From contig SCUU01000139.1 in the NCBI GenBank assembly GCA_004297065.1, forward strand, positions 1 to 35,529: a stretch of DNA of 35,529 nt, read 5' to 3'. The notes under the pieces were generated by a model. That model was not told where the DNA came from. It did no database searches and saw nothing but the letters and a program-made list of their open reading frames with translations. Source of the stretch: Gallionellaceae bacterium (lineage in GTDB: Bacteria; Pseudomonadota; Gammaproteobacteria; Burkholderiales; Gallionellaceae). Below, piece after piece: positions 1 through 8,168 of this stretch. The number at the start of each line of letters is the position of its first letter. Position 1 is the first letter of the stretch. The position numbers and the translations under genes were made by a program.

Positions 1-245
1 GTGTGCGGTGCGTTGTGTGTTTCGATGGCCGCATTGTGCGCAAAGACGCGTGGGGGGGAAATCGGAGTTTTGCTATTTATCGCGTAGGAAGTTGCGGCGC
101 GGACTTTGTAGGGAAAAGTCTTATGGGTTTGAGGGGAGCTTGCGGGCATTATCCCGGTTCAAGCAACTTTCAATACGCGGAATAGCGGCAAGAGAGGCAG
201 CTTATTCGTCGGCAAGGATTTCAGCCCCCCCACCGCATCCAGCTC

Positions 246-767
246 TTAGCGTTTGTATAGTTCTGCCTTCTTGTGATGACTCCGGCCTATCGTCATCAAT
301 GGCGGAGGCTCTGCCCCGGCTTGAGTCTGGAATACGATGATGTCATTGGCGATCTTGAGACGTTCGGCCAGCTCCCTGGCCAAGTTTCTGTACAGTGTGA
401 CCGCCGCAGAAGGCGCCTGATGCAGATGCTCATAGCTGATGCGCAGCGCCACGGTCGGTTCCAATGCCGTAGCCCCCGCACTGCGCTCTCCGCCTCGGAT
501 CAAGCCCATCTCGCCGAAACTCTCGCCTTCGGCCAAGTTGGCAAGGCTCACTTTCTCCCCCCCGCTTTTGCGCCAGATGCTCACCTTGCCCGAGCAAATG
601 ATAAACATATCCCTGCCCTGCTCTCCTTCGATAAAGACATGCTCCCCCGTTTTCCACACGGCTTTGGAGGAAATGCTCAAAAGATCGCGCAGATCCTCCA
701 CGCCAAAGCCCTTGAGGCATTTCGCCAGAGAGATCAATTTCACGAATATTTCCATTTCGTTGGACAT
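246..767 (-). CDS. Cyclic nucleotide-binding (cNMP/CRP-like) domain protein
   Basis: 173 residues. The protein is almost entirely one cNMP-binding beta-roll: a hydrophobic start, then GEHVFIEGEQGRDMFIICSG (about residues 41-60), then the phosphate-binding-cassette region GESFGEMGLIRGGERSAGATA (about 81-101). There is no C-terminal helix-turn-helix, so it is not a whole CRP/FNR transcription factor; stand-alone domains of this kind usually sense or anchor rather than bind DNA. After the domain comes a helix with LYRNLARELAERLKIAND, the usual C-helix of the family, and a short polar tail. The ATG at 765-767 follows a good ribosome binding site (GAGGAG, 8 bases upstream). It is transcribed leftward and divergent from the small ORF at 843. 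The ligand cannot be told from sequence; the arginine in the cassette is compatible with cNMP binding. Confidence 0.85.
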   Translation of the reverse strand: MSNEMEIFVKLISLAKCLKGFGVEDLRDLLSISSKAVWKTGEHVFIEGEQGRDMFIICSGKVSIWRKSGGEKVSLANLAEGESFGEMGLIRGGERSAGATALEPTVALRISYEHLHQAPSAAVTLYRNLARELAERLKIANDIIVFQTQAGAEPPPLMTIGRSHHKKAELYKR

Positions 768-842
768 GGCAACTCCTCGTTAATTTATCGCCTCTCAAGT
801 TTACCCATAAATGCCCGATAAGGAATTTGAAAGGAGACGATC

Positions 843-995
843 ATGCTCAAGATATTCCTTACAATAGACCCTCAGACACGGCGCGGGCTCTATGACAGCG
901 AAGCGAAATTTCTTGGCGTTTTCCAATCCATGAATGACGCCGAAAAAGCACTTGGAGACATGCTCAGTTTTTGCAGCATCCGCTCCGCTGTTTAG
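843..995 (+). CDS. Small 50-residue hypothetical protein
   Basis: Short ORF encoding 50 residues, beginning MLKIFLTIDPQTRRGLYDSE and ending in FCSIRSAV. The main support is a strong ribosome binding site (AAAGGAGA, ending 6 bases before the ATG) and a position that fills the gap between the divergent cNMP gene and the convergent hydrolase gene, whose stop lies 10 bases further on. The composition, with charged residues spread along the chain and codons such as AAA, GAA and GCG, looks protein-like. No family is recognised and no membrane segment is evident. It could be chance, since a 50-codon ORF is not rare. Confidence 0.45.
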   Translation: MLKIFLTIDPQTRRGLYDSEAKFLGVFQSMNDAEKALGDMLSFCSIRSAV

Positions 996-1005
996 ATTCA
1001 TCGGA

Positions 1006-2214
1006 TCAGGCAGGCAAGCCGGCAATGAACTGCCGCATGGCAGTTTTCATCGCGGCGAAATTCGGGTTATACATCAATCGGCGCATCGTACCCGCCTTGA
1101 GATTTTCGTCGGTGATCTCGCCTTGCCTGACCTGAACTGTTCGATCATTGCACGCCGCATATTTCCCCATCTCCTCCGGATAGTAATGGATGCAGTTGCG
1201 ATACTCGCCGCGTTCGCCATAGTGCGCATCCTCTTGCGGCAACACGATGGCGGTATGCGCCGAACTGATAATCTTTTGTTCGGGAAAACCGCTATTCACA
1301 CATTCGATCTTGTCTCGTGATAATCCCGCTGGAATCTTTGCGGGATCGGAAAAGTAGTACACCAACTTGTCGGCGGGATGTCGCAACTGCATCATAAATT
1401 CCAGCGTGGCTGCCGTATCCACCGTTACATCGTCCTGGCTCGCCACCGCGAACACCGGAATCCGCACATTGCGCCCGGCCATCCGCGCCTTCAAAGCCCG
1501 CGTCAGCGCATACATCTGCGCGGCGGCATTTTTGGGGAAGGACTCGTATTTGTAAATGTCCGCATCGGAATTGAGCGTCAGCCATTTCGCCGACGGCATC
1601 AACCAACTGTACGACTTGTGGAAATTGGCCCAAGCCGCCTTGGAAGAGACTCTGAAGGCCGGTGAAAACAAGAATAGCCCGCGCACGCGCTGGTCGCACA
1701 GGCTGTGGTAAAGACTTAGTGCAGCACCTGCGGAATAGCCCGCGAGATAGATGTTGTCCGCTTCCAGCGCGAGTTGTTCGACACCGTACTCCACCGTCTT
1801 CAGCCATTCTTGCCAGCGCACCTCGAGCAAATCGCCGGGACGTGTGCCATGCCCCGGCAATAGCACCGCCATGACGCGAAATCCGTTCTCTTGAAAGAAT
1901 GCGGCAAGGTGGCGCATGAAATAGGGAGAGTCGGTCAAGCCGTGCGTGAGCAGGATGCCGCGCCGATAGGTCTTTTCTTTCCCCGCCGGATAGCCTTCGG
2001 CGGGTCTCAGTTCGAACGGGGCATTGCCCCCGACAATCTTGTTCAACAAGTCCGTCGCAAACCCGCAGCGGGCTTGCGCGATCATGTTGCGGGAATGTTC
2101 GATGTATGCGGAAAAAGTCGATTGCGCATCATTGAAACAAGTGTTCAGGCCGGATGGACGATGCCGTACCGCCAGTAGCGCAGAGCTTGGTATCGCCCCT
2201 CGCGTCCGCCGCAT
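1006..2214 (-). CDS. Alpha/beta hydrolase (serine esterase/lipase-like)
   Basis: 402 residues. The alpha/beta-hydrolase core starts near residue 85 with GILLTHGLTDSPYFMRHLA, where HG forms the oxyanion-hole strand, followed by VMAVLLPGHGTRPGD. The nucleophile elbow is GYSAG at about residues 160-164. A candidate acid is in VASQDDVTVD (about 260) and a candidate catalytic histidine in SSAHTAIVLP (about 318), giving a plausible Ser-Asp-His triad. The layout resembles monoacylglycerol-lipase or carboxylesterase-like enzymes. There is no clear signal peptide, and the roughly 80-residue N-terminal extension and long C-terminal tail are not assigned. It starts 2 bases after the stop of the CobD/CbiB-like gene, so the two are probably co-transcribed. 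The substrate is unknown. Confidence 0.85.
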   Translation of the reverse strand: MRRTRGAIPSSALLAVRHRPSGLNTCFNDAQSTFSAYIEHSRNMIAQARCGFATDLLNKIVGGNAPFELRPAEGYPAGKEKTYRRGILLTHGLTDSPYFMRHLAAFFQENGFRVMAVLLPGHGTRPGDLLEVRWQEWLKTVEYGVEQLALEADNIYLAGYSAGAALSLYHSLCDQRVRGLFLFSPAFRVSSKAAWANFHKSYSWLMPSAKWLTLNSDADIYKYESFPKNAAAQMYALTRALKARMAGRNVRIPVFAVASQDDVTVDTAATLEFMMQLRHPADKLVYYFSDPAKIPAGLSRDKIECVNSGFPEQKIISSAHTAIVLPQEDAHYGERGEYRNCIHYYPEEMGKYAACNDRTVQVRQGEITDENLKAGTMRRLMYNPNFAAMKTAMRQFIAGLPA

Positions 2215-2216
2215 CG

Positions 2217-3152
2217 CTAACCCACCAGCCTCGCCAGGCTCAATAGCAACAACATAATCATCCAGAACACCAATGCGCGCCAGACGAGTCCGACCGCGCT
2301 CTGCATGAAATCCGCATCGGCCTCTTCATCCATTCCGATTTCGGGACGATGCACCGGAGCAGAATCCTGCACGACGGTCAGGCCAAGACGCACGCCCAGC
2401 GCACCGGCTCCGCTCGCCAGCACGATACCCTCTTCCGGATCGGGCCAGCTTTTTGCCTGGGTGCGCCAGCAATAAACCGTGTCTTCAAAATCGCCCACGA
2501 TGGCGAACGTCATCGCGGTCAAACGCAAAGGCAACCATTCCATCACGCGATAAGCCTGACGCGCGAACTCGCCAAAATTGCCGAAATCCTCGCTGCTCTT
2601 TGTGCCCCACCGGGCATTCAAGAATAAGCCGAGCCGGTACAAAATTGCCCCCGCCGGCCCCAGCCCGAGCATCATAAAAATGACGAACCAGGTCACCACC
2701 CCAAAAACGTTGCGATGGGAAGCCAGCAGGGCCTGCTCGATGGTGACGCGCGCCACCTCTTCCCCGCTCATCTCATGGCAAGACTTGCCGCACCATTCGG
2801 AAAGCAGGGTGCGCGCGCCATCCGGATCGCGCTTGCGCAATGCCTTATGTATGTCGGTGAAATAATGGCTGAAGCGCCGGAAACCCATGGTGAGATACAA
2901 CACCAGCACGCAGCCTGCCCAAGCGAGTACGGGATGCACGCACATCAATAGCCAATACAGCAACGACACCAGCAACAATGGCAACCCCATGGCGGCAAAC
3001 CAGGCAATCTTGCCGTGTTTATGCTCCCCCGCATTGAGGTGATGCTGGAAAAAATCCACATAGCTGTCCATCCATGTGAACAGATATTTTCGTGTAGCCA
3101 GCGGGTGGAGTTGTTCCAGTAATAAGGCGGCGATCAGGGAAAGCAGGCTCAT
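2217..3152 (-). CDS. CobD/CbiB-family integral membrane protein
   Basis: 311 residues from the ATG at 3150-3152. This start was chosen because the 37 codons upstream are polar and repeat-like, whereas MSLLSLIAALLLEQLHPL opens the family-typical first membrane segment. Several hydrophobic segments are visible: around residues 1-15, 55-90 (with LLLVSLLYWLLM), 160-185, and a C-terminal WRALVFWMIMLLLLSLARL. The polar stretch DIHKALRKRDPDGARTLLSEW and later VGDFEDTVYCWRTQA fit the CobD/CbiB superfamily, which includes adenosylcobinamide-phosphate synthase and AmpE-like proteins. Many betaproteobacteria have such a protein outside any cobalamin operon, and no cobalamin gene is nearby, so a role in B12 synthesis is uncertain. 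It is followed by the hydrolase gene. Confidence 0.8.
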   Translation of the reverse strand: MSLLSLIAALLLEQLHPLATRKYLFTWMDSYVDFFQHHLNAGEHKHGKIAWFAAMGLPLLLVSLLYWLLMCVHPVLAWAGCVLVLYLTMGFRRFSHYFTDIHKALRKRDPDGARTLLSEWCGKSCHEMSGEEVARVTIEQALLASHRNVFGVVTWFVIFMMLGLGPAGAILYRLGLFLNARWGTKSSEDFGNFGEFARQAYRVMEWLPLRLTAMTFAIVGDFEDTVYCWRTQAKSWPDPEEGIVLASGAGALGVRLGLTVVQDSAPVHRPEIGMDEEADADFMQSAVGLVWRALVFWMIMLLLLSLARLVG

Positions 3153-3288
3153 GGCGGTATTGGGTGATAGGGCCGAAACTGGCTCACACAATACCACAGG
3201 GGCGGTTGGACGTGAACGGCTATTGGGCGCTTGAAATTTTGTCGCAACTCCCCAACCTTGCAAACCATTCTATTTTCGAGGAACGGCC

Positions 3289-3723
3289 ATGACCGACTCC
3301 CTGCATATTGTTTGCCCGCACTGCGCTACGCCAAACCGCGTCCCGTCCGACAAACTGGGCGAACAGCCCGGCTGCGGCAAGTGCAAGCAAGCGCTGTTCA
3401 CGGCACACCCGCTCGAACTGAGCAGCGCCAACTTCATGCAGCACATCACACGCAACGACATCCCCGTATTGGTGGATTTCTGGGCACCCTGGTGCGGACC
3501 ATGCCGCACGATGGCTCCCGCCTTCGAGCAGGCCGCGCAACAACTCGAACCGGATTTCCGCGTCGCCAAGCTGAACACCGAAACAGCACAGGAGCTGGCG
3601 GCACGCTACGGCATCCGCAGCATTCCCACGCTGGCATTGTTCAAAGGCGGGCGCGAGGTCGCACGCCAGGCAGGCGCAATGAATGCCGCCGGCATCGTAC
3701 AATGGGCGAAATCCAAAAACTGA
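3289..3723 (+). CDS. trxC: Thioredoxin 2
   Basis: 144 residues, matching thioredoxin 2. It has an N-terminal zinc-ribbon with CPHC (C9, C12) and CGKC (C29, C32), then a thioredoxin fold with active site WCGPC (C69, C72), the conserved cis-proline stretch IRSIPTLALFKGG and LVDFWAPWCG. This is a cytoplasmic protein disulphide reductase; in the family the zinc site modulates redox behaviour and links it to oxidative stress. The ATG has GAGGAACGG just upstream. It is divergent from the CobD/CbiB-like gene. Directly downstream is the MITE-disrupted lipoprotein gene, which begins 11 bases after the trxC stop and may once have been co-transcribed. Confidence 0.95.
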   Translation: MTDSLHIVCPHCATPNRVPSDKLGEQPGCGKCKQALFTAHPLELSSANFMQHITRNDIPVLVDFWAPWCGPCRTMAPAFEQAAQQLEPDFRVAKLNTETAQELAARYGIRSIPTLALFKGGREVARQAGAMNAAGIVQWAKSKN

Positions 3724-3734
3724 ACGGAGTGGAA

Positions 3735-4065
3735 ATGACCAGGACTCATGGACTGTTATTGCTCGCGGGCATTATGGGCGCTTCTAAAAATGCAGATTTC
3801 GCCCAAATGCAAGGCGCGGAAAAAATTTCGCCGCGCCGCATATGGATGATATGTAAGCAAGAAATTTTTTCCGCAACGCAGCATAACCAGCGACTTGCCC
3901 GCTCTTGTACTCTGCCCGCCAACGGCGGGTGGGGTGTGCGGGCTTAGTCGAATGGCTAGCAGCTCCATCAGTTGGGATGAAATATGGATTTTTAGAAATG
4001 CCCTTATGTTGTCTGCTTGCAGCGGCGACCCGTTGCAGGGGCTATACGAAGGAATCAAAGCCTAG
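3735..4065 (+). pseudogene. Small lipoprotein gene interrupted by a MITE
   Basis: Two fragments become one reading frame when the element at 3776-4003 and one copy of its 4-bp target duplication (TTAT) are removed. The left piece, 3735-3775, encodes MTRTHGLLLLAGI plus two bases of the next codon. The right piece resumes at 4008 with MLSACSGDPLQGLYEGIKA and stops at TAG 4063-4065. The joined 32-residue product has a basic start, a hydrophobic segment and a lipobox LSAC, the pattern of a lipoprotein signal peptide processed by signal peptidase II. It has an RBS (GGAG, 5 bases before the ATG). The mature part is very short, so the gene may have carried a stop before the insertion. As the DNA stands, the ATG reads through the element to about 3947 and gives no lipobox. 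Confidence 0.65.
3776..4003 (+). mobile_element. MITE copy 1, non-autonomous inverted-repeat element
   Basis: 228 bp bounded by imperfect terminal inverted repeats: GGGCGCTTCTAAAAATGCAG on the left, and on the right the reverse complement of GGGCATTTCTAAAAATCCAT. It is flanked by TTAT at 3772-3775 and 4004-4007, a 4-bp target duplication. It is nearly the same as the inverse element at 11282-11515. No transposase is encoded, so it would need an enzyme acting in trans; the GGGC ends and short duplications recall IS5-type elements, but this is inference. Inside (3881-3970) is one copy of the dispersed head/hairpin/tail repeat with its own central palindrome CCCGCCAACGGCGGG. Confidence 0.85.
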
Positions 4066-4088
4066 AACGAATCGCGCAGAGCGCCGCC

Positions 4089-4655
4089 CTAAAACAGATC
4101 GATGTCGCTGCCTTTGTCTTTCACCCCGCGCATATACTGCTCCAGCGCTTCGCGCACCGGCACCCCGCTCATTACCGCATCGAACATCGCGCACTCGTCC
4201 ACGGTGGTGTACTTGGAACGAATTTTCTCCTGTAGCGCAACCCATTCCTGCGGGCTGAAGATACGGCGCTGATCGCCCACCAACTCATTCAGTGCGGCCA
4301 AGCTATGGCAAACATGACCCAGGCGCTGACTCAGTTTGTCGTAGAACTGGAAGGCGACAATGGACTGGTGCACCATGCCGGTCACGTGGTTCGCCGCCTC
4401 CAGCACGTTCTTTTTGGTATCCCCCACTTCGCCCTCGTCCGGCAAGGTGGCAAGCGTGCCCGAAATCATATGCAGATAACCCGCCATCGTCGTGAAGCTA
4501 TCGGTCAGCACATCGACTGATGAATTGCTGTCTTTCATCGCCGACTCGATCTGCCCGGTTGCCAGCTCCAGCATCAGCATCGTCTCGCGCACCTGGCTCC
4601 AGTCCAGATCGGGCATATGGGCACGCGTGCCCACTCTTTTGATTTCTTCCGTCAT
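4089..4655 (-). CDS. Uncharacterised alpha-helical protein, possibly chemotaxis-related
   Basis: 188 residues from the ATG at 4653-4655, preceded by GTTGGGG; the 41 codons upstream do not look like coding sequence. It is predicted to be helical, with a helix rich in small and hydrophobic residues (LMLELATGQIESAMKDSNSS, about 24-43), then a long helix containing VHQSIVAFQFYDKLSQRLGH at about 106-125. The FQFYDKLSQR block recalls the phenylalanine/glutamine-aspartate helix of CheZ-type and related four-helix-bundle proteins, but I cannot confirm membership. A C-terminal segment carries the acidic tail GSDIDLF. It has no membrane segment or signal peptide. It lies upstream of nothing obvious on its strand; the large GGDEF-EAL gene upstream shares its direction with a gap of about 150 bases. 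Confidence 0.7.
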   Translation of the reverse strand: MTEEIKRVGTRAHMPDLDWSQVRETMLMLELATGQIESAMKDSNSSVDVLTDSFTTMAGYLHMISGTLATLPDEGEVGDTKKNVLEAANHVTGMVHQSIVAFQFYDKLSQRLGHVCHSLAALNELVGDQRRIFSPQEWVALQEKIRSKYTTVDECAMFDAVMSGVPVREALEQYMRGVKDKGSDIDLF

Positions 4656-4807
4656 GGTTTTGCCCCAACTCGTTTTTATGATGTGCCAGACTATAACTGC
4701 GGCAAAGCATCTTTGCCAGAGTACTGCGTTATTTGTCGAGAGATGCGTCATCGCCTTGCCTTGCGGGCGTTCTATCAACGATGCAAGCCGGATGATTGGA
4801 AATCCCC

Positions 4808-7800
4808 TTAAGGCAGTTGCGGGGCGCCGTTAATAAACCTGATGAAGTCGTCCGCCGCCAGCGGGCGGCTGAAGAAATAACCCTGCACTTCATCGCAGCC
4901 GCGTATGCGCAGAAAGTCGATCTGCTCCAGCGTCTCCACGCCTTCCGCGATCACTTTCATATCGAGCCTGTGCCCCAGACTGATAATGGAGCGCACGATG
5001 GCCGCATCGCTTTCGTCCGAGCCGATGTCGCGCACAAACGACTGGTCGATCTTCAGCTTGCTCACTGGCAGGTTCTTGAGATAGTTCAGGCTGGAGAAGC
5101 CGGTACCGAAATCGTCGATGGACATTTGCACACCCAGCTTGTGCATGCGGGTCAGGAATTCCATGGCGGCTTTGTTATCCCCCATCATGATGCCTTCGGT
5201 GATCTCCAGCTCCAGGCAGTCCGGGCTCAAGCCGGTTTCCTTCAATACTGCCTTGATGACCCCGGTCAGATTAGGCTGGCGCAATTGCCGGATCGACATG
5301 TTCACCGCAATCGGAAACACGGGCATGCCCTGCTTCTGCCACGAGGCAAAACGCCAACAGGCGGTACGCAATACCCATTCGCCGATAGCCACGATCTGCC
5401 CGGTCTCTTCCGCCACCGGGATAAATTCGGCGGGCGACACAAAACCGTTCTCGGGATGTTTCCAGCGGATCAACGCTTCCGCGCCACATATTTTTCCGCT
5501 CGCCAAATCCACCTTGGGCTGGTAGACCAGCATGAACTGATCCTGATCCAGCGCCACGCGCAAATCCTTTTCCATCGAGAACACCTGATGGGCGCGGAAA
5601 TTCATTTCCGGCGTGAAAAATTTGTAGTTGTTGCGCCCGTTCTCCTTGGCGTTATACATGGCCGCATCGGCGTTTTTCATCAATGCGTCGATGTCGCTGG
5701 CGTGCGTGGGATAGAGCGCTATGCCGATGCTGGCGTAGGTGGATATTTCCTGTCCGCCCAGGTTGAAAGGCGTCGCCAGTATCCTCAGCAATTTTTCGGC
5801 AACCAGCACCACGCCCTGTTCGTCAACCTCGCGCAGCAGCACGATGAACTCGTCGCCGCCGATACGCGACACGGTATCGCCTTCTCGCACACAGGTCTGC
5901 AAACGTTGCGCGACGGATTGCAACAGCTTGTCGCCGACCGAGTGCCCCATCGAGTCGTTGATGTATTTGAAACGGTCCAGATCGATGAACAGTAATGCGA
6001 ACCGCATTTCATCGCGATGCGACACGGCGATCAACTGGCCCAAGCGATCGCGCAACAAAGTCCGGTTCGGCAGGCCGGTGAGCACGTCGTAATAAGCCAG
6101 GAAATGCACATTTTTTTCGTATTCCTTGCGCTCTGAGATATCGCTGGCGATGGAAACGTAATGCGTGATAACACCCTGCATGTCTTTGACGACATTGATC
6201 GCCATATGTTTGTAGTAGAGCTTTCCGGCCTTGTTCCTATCGATGATCTCGCCCTGCCAGAACCCGCCCTCGTGGAGGGACTTCCACATATCCCGGAAGA
6301 AATCGACACCGTGCTGCCCCGAAGACAGGATACGCGGGTTGCGCCCTTTGACCTCGTCAAAGCTGTAGCCCGACATCTGGGTAAAGGCATCGTTCACCGC
6401 CACGACATTGTTGTTGGTATCGGTGATCAAGATAGCCTCGGCCGTGCTCTCGAACACCTTGGCCGCCAGACGCAACTGCTCTTCTTCCCGCTTGCGTCCG
6501 CTCACATCGCGGATGAAGGCGCTGAATTCCAACTGCTCGCTGATCTTGATACGGGTGACAGCCAATTCGATGTACAGGGTATGCCCGTCGCGATGCAGGC
6601 CTTCGACTTCTATGCGCGAGTCCAGTACATTCGACTCGCCTCCCCGCAACACCCGCCTCAGACCTTTCTCATGCGCCGCACGGTAATGCTCTGGAATGAT
6701 GGTCTCGGCCAAGGAGCGCCCCAGCACCTCCCCGCGTTCCCAGCCGAATATCTGCGTCGCCCGATTGTTCCAGCCCGTGATGCGCCCCCCCGCATCCATC
6801 TGGATAACCGCATCCAGTGCCGTATCGATGATCGCCCGCTGCATCTGCTGGCTTTCGCGCAAACCGATCTCGGCCAGTTTGCTATTGCTGATATCGGAGA
6901 CGGTCCCTATCGCATGGATGGCGTTTCCTTTGGCATCAAAATCCAGTTCCGCCTGCTCGCGCACCCATTTGACCTCGCCCTGCACCACGATGCGGTGTTC
7001 GATATCGTAAGGCTCTCCCTGCACGGCAGCCTGCCAGACTGCCCTCATTTTTTCCGCATCGTCGGGATGGACGAAACCCAGGAAGATTTCAAGTGTCAAC
7101 GGCATACCCGGCTTCAGGCCGAATATCCGGTAGGTTTCTTCCGACCACTCCAGCTTGTTCCTGGCGATATCCAGTTGCCAACTGCCGACTTTGGCTACGT
7201 GTTGCGCGCGTTTCAAATTGCGTTCGCTGCGTTCGAGGCCCATACGCGCGCGATTGCGCTGATAGTTGACCGCGGAAAGTGTCACGCCCAGGGTACTCAA
7301 GATGATGATGAAGCCCCAGATATCCAGTACGCCGGACAAGGTGTAATCGCCGAAGAAACCCTGGCCGCTGGCCGCGCTGAACAGGGCGGAGAAGGAAATG
7401 GTCAGCAACGCCAGACTGACCACCCGCGAATTGAAACTCAGCGCCGCCCACACAACCATAGGCAGCAGCATGAAGACCCCGAATTGGCGTCCGAACAGTT
7501 CTTTGCTCAAGTCGGTGAAGATCAGAAAACACATCACCAGCAAAATGCCGAACATCAGCAATGCCTGTTTGCGGTAGGCCGGCGTCCATGCGAAAGGGCG
7601 GTGATGCAGTGAAGCGATCACGATAGGCGCGAACAGCACCACGCCCAGCGCATCGCCCATCCACCAGAACAACAGCGTCTGTCCGTACTGGTTCCAGGCA
7701 ATCGCCCCCGCCCATTTCAAACACAGCACGCCGATGATCGCGCCGGACAAGGAGCTGATGATTCCGCCGCGCCACATCAAACGGAAAATGTCGCGCGCTT

Positions 7801-8128
7801 CGTTCAGATCCACCGAGAAGCGCGTATATTGATTGAGCAGATACGCGCCGAGCAAAGCTTCCAGCGTGCTGCCGCCCGCGATACCGAACACCGGCAGCAG
7901 TGGCAGTTCAGCCATCCAGTTGACGAAGAACGCCCCCAGGAATACTCCCGGCCACAAGCGGTAACCGTACAACAGCAAGATGGCGAGCGCGATCCCGGAC
8001 GGCGGCCAGAACACCGTGACCGAGTGATTCACCAAGGGCAAGGACAGGCCGATGCGGGCCGTAATGAAATAGGCGAGCGCCAGCAAGCCACCTCGCACCC
8101 AATCACTCTGTAGAATTTGCTTATTCAA
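4808..8128 (-). CDS. MASE1-PAS-PAS-PAS-GGDEF-EAL c-di-GMP enzyme
   Basis: 1106 residues. In order: a MASE1-type multi-helix membrane sensor (about 10-295, with TVFWPPSGIALAILLLYGYR); PAS (about 300-420, RAQHVAKVGSWQLDIARNKL); PAS (425-550); PAS (551-670, ending SDISERKEYE); GGDEF (about 675-840); EAL (about 860-1100). The cyclase motif is intact (RIGGDEF near 757), with an inhibitory RxxD (REGD) five residues before it. The EAL side keeps AEALIRW (near 884), ELEITEGIMM, IDDFGTGFSS, KIDQSFV and AEGVET, so both cyclase and phosphodiesterase could work. The most upstream start is a TTG at 8126-8128 with no clear ribosome binding site; a GTG ten codons inside is an alternative. The inner-membrane protein probably adjusts c-di-GMP to a redox or other small signal. 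Confidence 0.93.
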   Translation of the reverse strand: MNKQILQSDWVRGGLLALAYFITARIGLSLPLVNHSVTVFWPPSGIALAILLLYGYRLWPGVFLGAFFVNWMAELPLLPVFGIAGGSTLEALLGAYLLNQYTRFSVDLNEARDIFRLMWRGGIISSLSGAIIGVLCLKWAGAIAWNQYGQTLLFWWMGDALGVVLFAPIVIASLHHRPFAWTPAYRKQALLMFGILLVMCFLIFTDLSKELFGRQFGVFMLLPMVVWAALSFNSRVVSLALLTISFSALFSAASGQGFFGDYTLSGVLDIWGFIIILSTLGVTLSAVNYQRNRARMGLERSERNLKRAQHVAKVGSWQLDIARNKLEWSEETYRIFGLKPGMPLTLEIFLGFVHPDDAEKMRAVWQAAVQGEPYDIEHRIVVQGEVKWVREQAELDFDAKGNAIHAIGTVSDISNSKLAEIGLRESQQMQRAIIDTALDAVIQMDAGGRITGWNNRATQIFGWERGEVLGRSLAETIIPEHYRAAHEKGLRRVLRGGESNVLDSRIEVEGLHRDGHTLYIELAVTRIKISEQLEFSAFIRDVSGRKREEEQLRLAAKVFESTAEAILITDTNNNVVAVNDAFTQMSGYSFDEVKGRNPRILSSGQHGVDFFRDMWKSLHEGGFWQGEIIDRNKAGKLYYKHMAINVVKDMQGVITHYVSIASDISERKEYEKNVHFLAYYDVLTGLPNRTLLRDRLGQLIAVSHRDEMRFALLFIDLDRFKYINDSMGHSVGDKLLQSVAQRLQTCVREGDTVSRIGGDEFIVLLREVDEQGVVLVAEKLLRILATPFNLGGQEISTYASIGIALYPTHASDIDALMKNADAAMYNAKENGRNNYKFFTPEMNFRAHQVFSMEKDLRVALDQDQFMLVYQPKVDLASGKICGAEALIRWKHPENGFVSPAEFIPVAEETGQIVAIGEWVLRTACWRFASWQKQGMPVFPIAVNMSIRQLRQPNLTGVIKAVLKETGLSPDCLELEITEGIMMGDNKAAMEFLTRMHKLGVQMSIDDFGTGFSSLNYLKNLPVSKLKIDQSFVRDIGSDESDAAIVRSIISLGHRLDMKVIAEGVETLEQIDFLRIRGCDEVQGYFFSRPLAADDFIRFINGAPQLP

Positions 8129-8168
8129 TCGAGAGCCCGAAGCGAGGTGGCGACGAGATCAGCACTGT

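Noticed and set aside
1-340. Plus-strand ORFs of 60 and 110 codons at the left edge
   Set aside because: They have no ribosome binding site, overlap the cNMP gene on the other strand, and show no protein-like pattern.
4796-7612. Long plus-strand ORFs of 399 and 483 codons (4796-5995, 6161-7612)
   Set aside because: They lie opposite the MASE1-PAS-GGDEF-EAL gene, whose motifs are complete; the products are rich in His, Gln and Arg and match no family.
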